From: Lichina pygmaea
Taxonomy: Eukaryota; Ascomycota; Lichinomycetes; Lichinales; Lichinaceae
Assembly (NCBI GenBank): GCA_963422465.1
Contig: OY730169.1
Coordinates: forward strand, 2,976,001 to 3,040,000
Direction: 5' to 3'
DNA: 64,000 nt
Shown here: one piece after another, positions 33,315 through 43,937 of the stretch
Position numbering within the stretch: the stretch's first letter is position 1
How the letters are laid out: each line of letters begins with the position of its first letter
Notes under the pieces: model-generated
The model's input: only the letters and a program-made list of their open reading frames with translations
Told to the model about the DNA's origin: nothing
The model's database searches: none
Program-made: the position numbers and the translations under genes

Positions 33315-33749
33315 CCACAATGAGCGTCGTTGCACATGGATATGAATGACAAAGAAAGACACGATCATTTCTTTGCAACTTTACAGCAAGACTGAGCTGG
33401 CTGTGCTTGTCCTGCGTGTCCATCTTACATGGACTGGTACCGGTGGGCACCGAGCATCGAGTGCCAAGGACAAGTACACCGAGCTCCAGAACTAGTGCAT
33501 CGAGTCCCAGGGACAAAGGACAGAGACGACATCCATGTGCCATCGCAGTAAACAAGCCCATAGACAAGAATCTTTCCGTAGCATATTCCCATCAACCAAA
33601 CTTTCGTTTGGTTCGAGTACTTTCAATTTCCCGTCTCTTCAACGCCGGGCAAAACAACACACTCAATCGGGACCTACAACGATTGTCATTCATTTCTGCG
33701 TTGTTCGGCTTGTCCTTATCCTTACAAACTCTCGAAGAATACGTAAACA
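33007..33749. other. Spacer with (ATC)n repeat
   Basis: A (CAT)n run of about 14 triplets spans 33272-33313. The rest is probably the 3' UTR of the RGS-LOV gene and the promoter of the DUF3431 gene; I see no gene. Confidence 0.45.
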
Positions 33750-33757
33750 ATGTTGTT

Positions 33758-33794
<37 letters not shown>

Positions 33795-35390
33795 AGAACA
33801 ATGGCAAGAGCAAGAAGAAGAAGAAGAAGGAGAAGGGGTAGGGACATCCGCCTCCTCCTCCTCCCGCCCATCCTCCTGTGCGTCGTCGTAGCCGGAGCAT
33901 ACGCCGTCCTCTGTCTGTACGGACAGCGGGCGGAGCGGTCGTGGTTCGACGTACAGTGGGATGGTCGAGGAGGGACACGTGGGGCGAACGGGGCGCACGG
34001 GCCGTCGTGGTCGGGGAACGAGAACCGGAAGGGGGCCGCAGAGATGGCGGACGGGATGGAGGGCCAGAGCGACGAGGGTCAGCGAGGCGTCGACACTCGA
34101 TCCCCGGTATCGAATGCGGATCCTCCGGCGACGTCGGATGAGTCTCGTCGGACGAGAACGTCAACGTCGGTGAAGACTTCAGAGTCGACAGGTGCCACCG
34201 CCGGCGGCGCCGGCGTCGTGCCTCGGCCGTCGTCCTTCCACGACGTGCAAGAGCCGAGACTCGCAAATCACACGCGTCTGCTCGTCGTGGCCAGCACCAA
34301 GGCCGAGGACACGAGCTGGATCGCGCAGACGCTGCCGGAGCTCCGGACGGCGGTGTACGTCGTCGACGATCCAGAGGCGGCCTTTCACACGCCGCGGAAC
34401 AAGGGACACGAGGTCATGGTCTACCTGAGCTACATCGTCGACCACTACGATGAGCTCGCCGACGGGACCGACGAGGCCGTGCACGGAGCAGAGGGAGATC
34501 TGGATGCGCCGCCGGACGTCCTCATCTTCGTGCATGCGCACCGCTGGTCCATGCACAACAACGAGCTGCAGGACCTCGACGCGGCCCAGATGATCCGGGA
34601 CCTCAACTACGCGCGCATCGTCCAGGAAGGCTACGTCAACCTCCGATGCCAGTGGGAGATGGGCTGTCCGGCGCACCTGCATCCTCTCTCGGACATACCG
34701 GACCTGTACGGGCTCCAGGCGGTCGTGTCCGAGCACTGGCCCTTGCTCTTCCCCGACGACGCCGTCCCCGAGACGCTCGCGCAGCCGTGTTGCGGCCAGT
34801 TCGCCGTGTCGCGAGAGCGGCTGCTGTCCGTGCCGCGAGAACGCTTCGTCGCGTACCGGGAGTGGCTGCTGCAGACGCCCCTCTCGGACCACTTCTCCGG
34901 CCGGCTCTGGGAGTATCTGTGGCAGTACATCTTCGCCGGCAAAGCGGTGTTGTGTCCGGCGGAGCACATCTGCTACTGCCGGGGGTACGGCCTATGCTTC
35001 GGACGGGAAGAGGGCGACGACGACGGAGCGGTCGACGACGAGAAGGGATACGAAGAGTATGTGAAGCTCAGGGACGAGCGAGACCGGTTGGAACTGAGCC
35101 GCGGGAGTAAGGAGACGGAACTCGCAAGGGAGACGTCGACGACGAGAAACGAAGGGATAGACCTGCGGCTCTCCTCGTCAGCGGCGTCGGCGGAGGCGGA
35201 GGCGGCGAGAGCGCCGGGAGGTAGCAAAAAGACCGATGATCTCGAGAAGGAGATCGTGGCACTGCGGTGGCGCATCCAGACGCTCAACGTCGCGATCGAC
35301 AAGAGGAAAGAAGACGCCAGGACGAGGGCCGGGGCCTGGAGTCGAACAGAAACCGCCACCGTACTTGGTACCATAGGCACGATAGGTTAG
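33750..35390 (+). CDS. DUF3431 family type II membrane protein
   Basis: A single exon of 546 codons. Residues 35-56 (RLLLLPPILLCVVVAGAYAV) form a membrane anchor after a poly-Arg stretch, so the bulk should face the secretory lumen. A disordered Gly/Ser/Thr stem leads to the DUF3431 domain (about 170-420): LLVVASTKAEDTSWIAQTLP, a segment around NKGHEVMVYLSYIVDHYDEL, FVHAHRWSMHNNELQD, NLRCQWEMGCPAHLHP and PCCGQFAVSRERL...YREWLL, ending WEYLWQYIFAGKAVLCPAEH. These are the family's hallmark segments; its members are thought to be glycosyltransferase-like but the reaction is not established. The C-terminus is a charged helix. The first ATG lies just before a TCG microsatellite giving poly-Ser; the next ATG (33801, MARARRRR) is an equally good start. 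Confidence 0.82.
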
Positions 35391-35730
35391 TACGCATCAC
35401 GACCGTTGAGTTTAAGCCGCCTCCAAGAAATCATAGTCGCTCACCGTACGATCAACAGGTAAAGAAAGTCCCAGCCAGTGTAGTCCGATGCGATGACGGA
35501 CGTATCATCTTGGCACGTGACCGTAGCCCCTATTCTGTTCGTCGTCGATGGCCACGACGCAGAGATTGACCAGCTTCAATCCGACCTATGTGTCATGATC
35601 TACAGTAGCTACGCAAGGGAAGTGCAATACAGCATGTTATGTCAGAAGGGAGTACTTCCGTAGTCGGGAGCTGCCATTGTACAGTACCGGTAGATTTCCT
35701 ACAACCGCCAGCGATACTAGATGAGTCCGG

Positions 35731-35786
35731 CTGCACCCACCTGCTTAGTCAGGGTCTACATGACTAAGCGTCTCGTCGGGCAACTA
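35731..35786 (+). repeat. Dispersed 57-bp repeat, copy B
   Basis: It runs CTGCACCCACCTGCTTAGTC through CGTCGGGCAACTA, the counterpart of 10702-10758. It contains the inverted pair CTTAGTC (35744-35750) and GACTAAG (35762-35768). Confidence 0.55.
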
Positions 35787-35891
35787 CAAGGTAGTTTCTC
35801 TCGTTCCAACTCCTCCCAATCCCACTTGGCCCACGTCATGGAGCTTCCACAGCGACTCCCAACTTGCCTTTATCACAGGCTTGTTCGCTGC

Positions 35892-36338
35892 CATCGGCTT
35901 CATGACAGAGATTGCGGGCTACCTATGCCCGCAACGGGCTCCGGGCCTGGGCTCAATAGTATGTCTTGTGCTGTATTGGCTAGGGCAAACTTCTACTTGG
36001 GGGTTGCGGCTAATTGACTTGCCTTTGAAACAGTGGGCCTCCCGGGTACGAGTGGCTGTCGAGAAAATTCGAGGCGGTAATGGTGGCCGTCCAAAGGGTA
36101 TACCTGTGTGTCGACACCATCGGCTTCATGACAGATTGCGGGCATATGCCCCCAACAGGCTCCGGGCCTGGGCTTAATAGTATGCCTTGTGTTGTATTAG
36201 CTAGGCCAAACTTTTACTTGGGGGTTGAGGCTAATCGACTTACCTTTGAAACAGTGGGCCTCCCGGTTACAAGTGGCTACCGCGACAGTTCGAGGCGGTG
36301 AAGAAGGCCGTCGAAAGAGTATACTTGCGTGTCGACGC
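35892..36338 (+). repeat. Tandem duplication, units of 226 and 221 bp
   Basis: Unit 1 is 35892-36117, unit 2 is 36118-36338, and a partial third start (CATCGGC) lies at 36339. Both units contain GGCTTCATGACAG, GGCTCCGGGCCTGGGCT, ACTTGGGGGTTG and CTTTGAAACAGTGGGCCTCC. The units differ at roughly one base in ten, so the duplication is not recent. Each unit can be read as ...FEAVxxAVxRVYLxVDxIG, hinting at a duplicated exon. Confidence 0.8.
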
Positions 36339-37543
36339 CATCGGCACCTCCTTGGGGGTCGTAGAGATCCCGGCCGATGATAGTGCCGCCGCCGCGCCGC
36401 CAGCCGTGGCACCAGACTGGACCACGCCACTGGCCCGCGTGGCGGCGGCATCGGCGACAACAAGCGCTCTTAGAGCGCAGACGGACGAGCTGCGAGAGCA
36501 GCTCGCCGATACCACGGCACGGGCGACGAGAATGGGGGTAGTCAAGAGGACGCTAAGCACAATGGCCAGTAATGTCCGCACGACAAGTCGGCTACAGCTA
36601 CACTCGATTGTGACGGGGCTTACTACAAGGAGACATCGGACAACTGCCTAGTCCCTGGTTCAGTAAGAATCCCGCGATGTTTCTGGCTAGGAAGCGGAAT
36701 CGCTTTCGTGCGTCTACGGAGCAATGTTTTTCCGCTCCGAGGGCCGTCTAGTCTTCGACTCCCTAACAGGGGTGAAGATCACCAGCCTCCGTGACAGGCT
36801 GGCCGACACGCGAGTTCGGCTTTACGAAGCCCTGCAAGCACGAGCTGAAGACCAGCAACACGTCACAGACGCTGAGAACCGAGCCGACACCGCAGAGGAA
36901 GAGCGGGACGAAGCTCTCTCCCGGCTGCAGCAAGCGGCCGAGGCTTCAACCTAGGCCGGTGGCCTGTCGGAGCGAGAGGGAGGGAGGGGGAGGGGGAGGG
37001 GGGGCAGCAAGCTGGGCCGCCGGTTGTGCAAAACATAACTTACCTTGTCAGGGGGCGGATGACCAAACAGCCATGGAGAAAGGGTTTCCCGAGCCGAAGG
37101 CACGGGCTATAAGAAGGAGCCTTTTCGCTTTTTCAAGACGTCATGGGATTTTCTCTTCTTGACTAGGAATCTAGGAGGCTAATGGAGCTCTGTTGACTCG
37201 GGTCTAGAGTTCTCCGTGAGGTCCTGCCGTAGATTCTAGTAGGGGAGCCCCATCGGAGCTGTGTCCTGAAGTAGGAGTTCTATCTCGTCGCCCTATGCCT
37301 ATTGTAGGCTGGATCCGTCGAGTCCCTAGCGTCTTTCTTTTGTGTGCGTGTCCAACTTACCTGTACTTTTTTTTGGTCAAAGACATTAAACTATGCGGTA
37401 TTAGATCCAATACCAATTTTGAAACCTGTTCTGGACCCGAGGATAGAGAAGACTACACAGGTGAATAGTAATTAGTCACAGAGTAGAAAGATGCGTAAAG
37501 CTACAAAGGGAGATTTGACAAAAAGGTGCCAGCAATGCGTCAC

Positions 37544-38970
37544 TTAGTCCAAACCCGCAACGCCCTCTCGCCATCCCCACTGCCCTTCCCCGTAGTTCCT
37601 CTTATCATTGTTCTCGGTGGTGGTGGTGGTGGTGGTGGTGGTCGTAGTATCAATCTGTCTCATGCCAGCATCTTCACAGAGACGGATGACGACGTGCCGC
37701 ACGGCGTTGACCTGCTCCTCGGAAGCACCGTTGTTGAGCGCACCTTTGAGGTGGCCTTTCAGCTGGGGATTGACCTGTGCGTATTCCTCAGGGGCGAGCG
37801 AGCTTCTGGTCAGCTTTGATTCCAAGAAGCAGCGCATCCGAGAGTCTGGGGGGCGGAGAGTCGCATGCATTGGCCTGACGAAAAGGCAGGATGGGGCTTC
37901 TGACTAGATATAAGTCGGGAGGAACAAGGAAAAAGAGGGGGGCGTAAGGACAATGTAGGTTAGGTACGTCAGCAGGGACGGCTCACGTCTTGCGGTATCA
38001 GCCCGGCCATCAAGACGAAGCTGATCTCCATCGGACTGAGCACGCTGTACCTGGTCTGCCCGCCGCTCAGGATGCCGCCGTACGTCCACCGCGCCGCGAT
38101 GCCCAGGTCAGGCGTGCCGCAGCGGTCCATCTGGCTCATGACCCGCGTCGACACCTTGCCGTAGACGCGGTCGAAGAGGGACTGTCCTCCTGCGAGAAGG
38201 TCCTCTGGGCTCCTGCAGCGGTCTAGTGTCGGAGACGGGTCCGTCGCATCATCCAGTAGAGCGGCGGGCGTCACTCTCTTCAGCGCGTAGAGCGAGTTTA
38301 TCGCCTGATCTCCTACAGAGGGCGCGTCAGCGCTGCGTCTGGGCTGGGGATGTGAAAGAGAGAACCGCGACGCGGAGGAGATATGTCGAGAACAGTTACG
38401 AGTTGAACGACGCATCTTCGATGCCATTGCTGCCAGAGCGGAGGTGCGGCGCAATCTCTGACATGCTCCCATTTCATAGTCCAGAATGACGATAGAACTC
38501 GACACAGCGCAGCAGAGATACCACGAGTAGACGCCCATTGAACCAAAAGACCACACAGCACGCCCAACTATCATCCAACGAAATCTTCCATGCCGCGCGA
38601 GCCACGCGACACAGGGACACCTTGCGCCAACGATCGAAAAGAGAAACCCCCTGACCTTGGGCAAGCCGCCGACGGCGATGCTCTTGATCAGAGCATCTCT
38701 TGTCTTTCTAGCGACGAGCAACGCATCTTCCCTTTCATCATCCTCCCCGTGCCCCGTCTGTCTTCTCTCCGTCATCTCCACGTCGGCGCCTCGGCCTTCC
38801 ACCGTCGCATTCTCCAGAGCGGCTGTAAAGACGCGCCAGATCTCCTCGGGCCGGTTGAGCATCGATAGCGTGACCGTGCTGATGAAATACCATGTCCGCC
38901 GAGGCAGATGAGGCGTCGCGCGTAGCGATGTGAGAAACGAGGGCGTGATGATGGGGTGGACGGGCGGCAT
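37544..38970 (-). CDS. AhpD-like / carboxymuconolactone decarboxylase-type protein
   Basis: Exons 38656-38970, 37987-38304 and 37544-37774 (introns 351 and 212 bp, GTCAGG..GATCAG and GTGAGC..CACAG) encode 287 aa. The sequence is continuous over both junctions: KTRDALIKSIAVGGLPK-AINSLYALKRVTP, then QSLFDRVYGKVSTRVM, LSPMEISFVLMAGLIPQDV and NPQLKGHLKGALNNGASEEQ, ending VRHVVIRLCEDAGM. This is the fungal AhpD-like fold protein family, often annotated as mitochondrial; members lack the CxxC redox pair and none is visible here, so peroxidase activity is doubtful and the substrate is unknown. The C-terminus has a Thr run coded by the GGT microsatellite at 37618-37641. The start at 38970 gives MPPVHPIITPSFLTSL, which matches relatives. 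The two introns are long for this window. Confidence 0.82.
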
Positions 38971-39134
38971 TGATGTTCGACACCTGAAAGAAGCATCGAA
39001 GAAGATCAGAGCCCCGAGCGCCCCTCGGCACGTGACTCTCAGCACTTTTGACTACCACCCCACTTTACGTGTATTTGCTTCGGATTTACGTCACCACATG
39101 TATGGACGAAGGCAGCTGATCAAAGTTGGCATCC
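38971..39134. promoter_or_regulatory. Short divergent promoter region
   Basis: Only 164 bp separate the start codons of the AhpD-like gene (-) and the quinolinate phosphoribosyltransferase gene (+), so promoters and leaders must overlap. I see no clear TATA box or known operator. Confidence 0.5.
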
Positions 39135-40342
<1,208 letters not shown>

Positions 40343-40710
40343 TGCCCTTTTCGACGAGGAACACGCTCATCTGCACACGGTCAAGTAGTCTTGGTCTCAA
40401 TTCTTTCAAAATCTCCAGTCCACGAACCCCCCCCCCCCTTGCCCCCTCATTCCGATTGTTTGTGTGTGCAAGTGTCCCGCCCCGAGACTCTCTGCCTCAA
40501 GACGTCGACAAGATTCTTCTAGAGGCCCGTTGCCCCGTCGCACCTATGGTAGACGGACAGAAACTTGGACCCCCGTATACATTCTGTTTCCTGGCGATGA
40601 CGAGATGAGTGGTCGATGAATCACCTGATCATCTCGCCAGGCTCGGTCGCATCCAACAACGCAGAGAACACCGACGACGTGTAATAAAAAGCGCGGGGCT
40701 CGGACCCATC
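40343..40710. other. Convergent 3' spacer
   Basis: It lies between the two convergent stop codons and contains a short C run at 40429-40440. It is probably the overlapping 3' UTRs of both neighbours; no gene is seen. Confidence 0.45.
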
Positions 40711-42028
40711 TCACAACCGCGATTCAGGACTGCCCCGCTGCGGTGGACCGTCCAGAGGCAGTCCCACGGTGGCGAGCAGATGGCAGAGCTTGGACTCGTC
40801 CGCGCGCAGAGCAGCCCACTCGGGCTCGGACTTGACCATGAGGTTCGCGGCCAGGATGGTGCCGTTGAGGCTGATGGGGCCGAGCCTCGTCGCGCCCTCG
40901 TGACCTTGGCCGGCGCGCGGCTCGATGTAGGCGTCCTCGGCCCGTCGAGGACACAGCGCCATGGCCGAGGTCGTCAGCGCCAAGTTGTAGCTGATCTCGG
41001 ACCACCCTTCGCCGTCGCCGTCGTCGACCGTCTCGATCGCGTCTTGGGCCGGCCGGTCTGCGTTGTAGGCACGCACCGCGGACACCGCTCGGCCGTACAA
41101 GGTCATGTAGATGTCGTGCACGTCGCACGGCGCCAAGCTCGGCCGCAGCGGCGCCGTGAGATGCACAAAGGGGAAGCCGAGCGACGAGCGCGAGGTCATG
41201 TGGTCATCTGAATCGCATTGGCGCGTCTCGTCAGCTCGACGCAAAACTGGGCCGGCTGCCGGAGAAGGAGGGAGACGGGAACGAGGTCTTCCATACTCGA
41301 GTCCGAAGGTGCTTCGTCCAACGGTAGACGCCAACCCTGGCCCGCAGCGTCTCCCTCCATGTCGTCGACGGGCAAGAACTGGATGTGCCGATGGGGCTGG
41401 CTCGCTCCGCTGTCCTCCCCGGAGTTGAAGAAGGCGAAGAGCCGCCTCTCGTGCGGAGTCCGGCCGCGCGCGCCCGCCTCCTCGCCGTCCTCTGCTTCCC
41501 ACGCCCGCAGGCACGCCCAGGTCGCCGCGAGATCGTCCTGCTCGAGCAACTTCCGCTGGTCCTTGTACGCCTTGGTCGCGAGGATGAAATGGTTCGGGAT
41601 GACGGGATACTTGTTCAGCACGAGGACGTGGCCGGGCGGGAGCTCGGCGACCAGAAGCGCCTGGGGAGGGTCGAGGAACGGATCGAACCTGGTCCCCTTC
41701 GTCTCTTCGTCCTTTTCGGTCCGCTCGACGGCCGCCGACGACGGGGACACGGGCTTCTCCCATTCGCGCTTCTTCGACAGCGCTGGACAGTATCGCAGTT
41801 GGTACTAGGTATCAGAAGATCGTGTCAGCGCCGTGGTACGGTTACAGTTCCCCTCTCGCTTTCGATGTGTGTGCCGCCGCATCAAACGGGGGTCACACGA
41901 ACTGACAGCCCACCCGCGCGGACGATGGCCAGCTCGGTCGACGAGAAGATCAGGTGGCCGTCGAGCTTCGCCGACGCGAACTTGGCCTTGACCAGTGATA
42001 TGATGCTATTGCCCAGGTCGAGGCGCAT
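40711..42028 (-). CDS. APA2: Ap4A phosphorylase (ATP adenylyltransferase)
   Basis: Three exons, 41897-42028, 41297-41804 and 40711-41207 (introns 92 and 89 bp; GTGACC..CCTAG and GTATGG..TTCAG) encode 378 aa. It cleaves diadenosine tetraphosphate with phosphate to ATP and ADP. Landmarks: LDGHLIFSSTELAIV; QLRYCPALSKK; FDPFLDPPQALLVAELPPGH; LNKYPVIPNHFILATKAY; FFNSGEDSGASQPHRHIQFL with the HxH pair His182/His184; then LGFPFVHLTAPL, ISYNLALTTSAMALCPRR and ISLNGTILAANLMVKSEPEW. Intron 2 is needed because the frame changes between the two halves: the donor (41296) lies after GACTCGA, and GCTGACG near the 3' end is a good branch site. The C-terminal half is the ATP adenylyltransferase C-terminal domain. 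APA1 and APA2 type cannot be told apart here. Confidence 0.9.
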
Positions 42029-42377
42029 GGTGAGACGGCCGGCCTGGCGGCGTTGAGACTTCTCTCTTTGCGGACAGCAACGATGACGATGACGATGACG
42101 ATGATGATGATGGTGCAACTTGCCCGTGCTGCCCCCCCCGATCAAGCAAACCGACGCCAAGCCACGTCTTCCATTTTCCCTCTCAGGTCACGCAGGATCT
42201 AGGGTCTGCCTGCGTCCGCCGAACTCTCTGGAATTACGCATGTAAAACTCCTTGCTTGGTCCAAAGGATCCCATTTTCAACTAGTGTTACAACGACCGAC
42301 AAAACCCTTCCCCCCAAATCTGTCCTTGTGAGTCTGAAGAAAACCCCTCTTTCCATCACGCCCGTACAACTGCTCCG

Positions 42378-43937
42378 TCAGTGGCCGCTGTTCTGGAGTT
42401 TGTCCCACATTTTCCGACATGTCGCGTACCCGAAGCGGTACGAGCCACCGTTGGCGACGATGTAGTCCGCGACCTTCTTCCACGAGATCTTCGCGGTGTG
42501 GCTGACATTGTTGCCAGCTGCCGATTGCGATCTTGCTGTCCGACTGAACTGTGCCACGCCGTTGCGGAGAAGATGCAACTATCCATCTCCCACATTAGCC
42601 GCGACGACACCAACAGATGGAAGCGGGCCCATCTTACATCGTGCGGCTGCCACTCGGGCTTCCTCACGCGATACTCCTTCGCTTTCGTGAGCGCTCTGAA
42701 GCGCCCTCGCAGGGTCGACTCCGCCTCGGTAAAGTTGCCCCTCGCTCGGATCTCTCTGTAGGGCATGCCGGCCCTTTTGGCCTGCACGAGGAACCGGTCT
42801 TTGGCATCGGGTCGCTGGCCGAGGCGGAATTGTCCTCGTCCCGCGGGCTGGATTCCTCCGGGGTCGGGAACCTGATCGTCTTGGCCGACACATTGCACGC
42901 CCGAGTGGTCAAGGGCCGGTGTTGGTGGCTGGCCGGCCACGGTCTCATCCTCGGCCTCCATGGCCGTGCCCCAGATCTCCTCGTCGTCCGCTGCATAGGC
43001 GTCGTAATCGACCTGGTCCGGAAACATCTCCGGCAGCGGCGCCGACATTTCCGGATACTCCTGGCTTGCGCACGGTGGTCCCTCCGCATGCTGGTGTGCC
43101 AGACCGTCGGCCTGCTCTCCAACCCAGGGCCCGAAGGCGTTCACAGGCTTGACGCCGTCTGGCCACCGTTCGAGCCGCGTGTCCGACAGAAGGGAAGGGT
43201 CTATGACCCGCTGCAGCGAGCTCACATCTAGCCGCAACGGATCCTGTGTCTCGCTCGCTTCCGGCCTAATCTTCGCCCAGCTTCCGGTCTCATTGCCGTC
43301 CGTGAGATCGAGTGGGATGGGGCTGCATGGCGTCCACGGACCCGCATCTGAGAGCAGCCCGGAACCGGTCGCGCTTCCGAAGATCTCGGAGTCCTGGCAC
43401 TGGGCGCAATGGGAGGCCTGTTGCGGCGTATGAGACGCCACATCCGACATCGATGGCATGTATCGCGCTGCGACATCATCGCCGGAGGCCAACGGCGCAG
43501 GCCCTGTCAGGGCAAGCTCAGGATCGAGCGGCAGATACGACGATGGGTAAGAACACGAGGCGGCCGCGGCGACGTTGAAGCGATACTCGTTTCCCTCGTC
43601 CAGCATCTCTCGCCCCAAGGGCATATTCCATGGTAGTTGGGACGCGCTGGGACCGAGACAGCCGAGCTGCTGATGAGAAAGCTCCTGACCAATTCCAACG
43701 TGAGTTAGCACCCAGCTTGTCTTTACGATTTCGTTGCCGATCGTCACTCACCTCATACCGATACACCGATCTGAGCTCTACGTCCCGCGGCTGAAGTGCC
43801 TGATGATGACGATAGATATCTTCGTCCTCCTGGGCTTGGACGGCCTGAAGAGGCCCGTCGGGGTGATCCCATTCAGGGGAACCAACAAGGGCTGGGTTCT
43901 GTCCATAGCCATCCGGCTTGATCGGCTTTGGCTCCAT
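42378..43937 (-). CDS. SANT/Myb-like DNA-binding regulator
   Basis: Exons 43752-43937, 42638-43684 and 42378-42578 (introns 67 and 59 bp) encode 477 aa. The first 350 residues are acidic and disordered with no known domain, as expected for a regulatory region. The conserved C-terminal part is a Myb/SANT pair: KDRFLVQAKRAGMPYREIRA, RGNFTEAESTLRGRFRALTK and RVRKPEWQPHD (about 356-411), then across intron 2 RNGVAQF...ISWKKVADYIVANGGSYRFG and ATCRKMWDKLQNSGH at the C-terminus. The regularly spaced Trp/Phe and the final TCRKMWDKL are typical of a fungal family with one or two Myb-like repeats and an otherwise variable N-terminus. Targets are unknown. The start at 43937 (MEPKPIKPDGYG) follows the last upstream in-frame option; relatives vary there, so it is uncertain. 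Confidence 0.78.

Larger units (their letters stand above)
35391..37543. other. Repeat-derived region, element family unresolved
   Basis: It holds the second copy of the 57-bp dispersed repeat (35731-35786), a tandem duplication (35892-36338) and two short coiled-coil frames (36298-36651 with SALRAQTDELREQLADTTAR; 36724-36954 with SLRDRLADTRVRLYEALQAR). These read like pieces of a mobile element's structural protein or of a dead host gene. I cannot assign a family and see no reverse transcriptase or transposase. Confidence 0.45.

Noticed and set aside
36298-36954. Coiled-coil frames as a host gene
   Set aside because: Short, interrupted and embedded in tandem and dispersed repeats; more likely element debris, although a dead host gene cannot be excluded.
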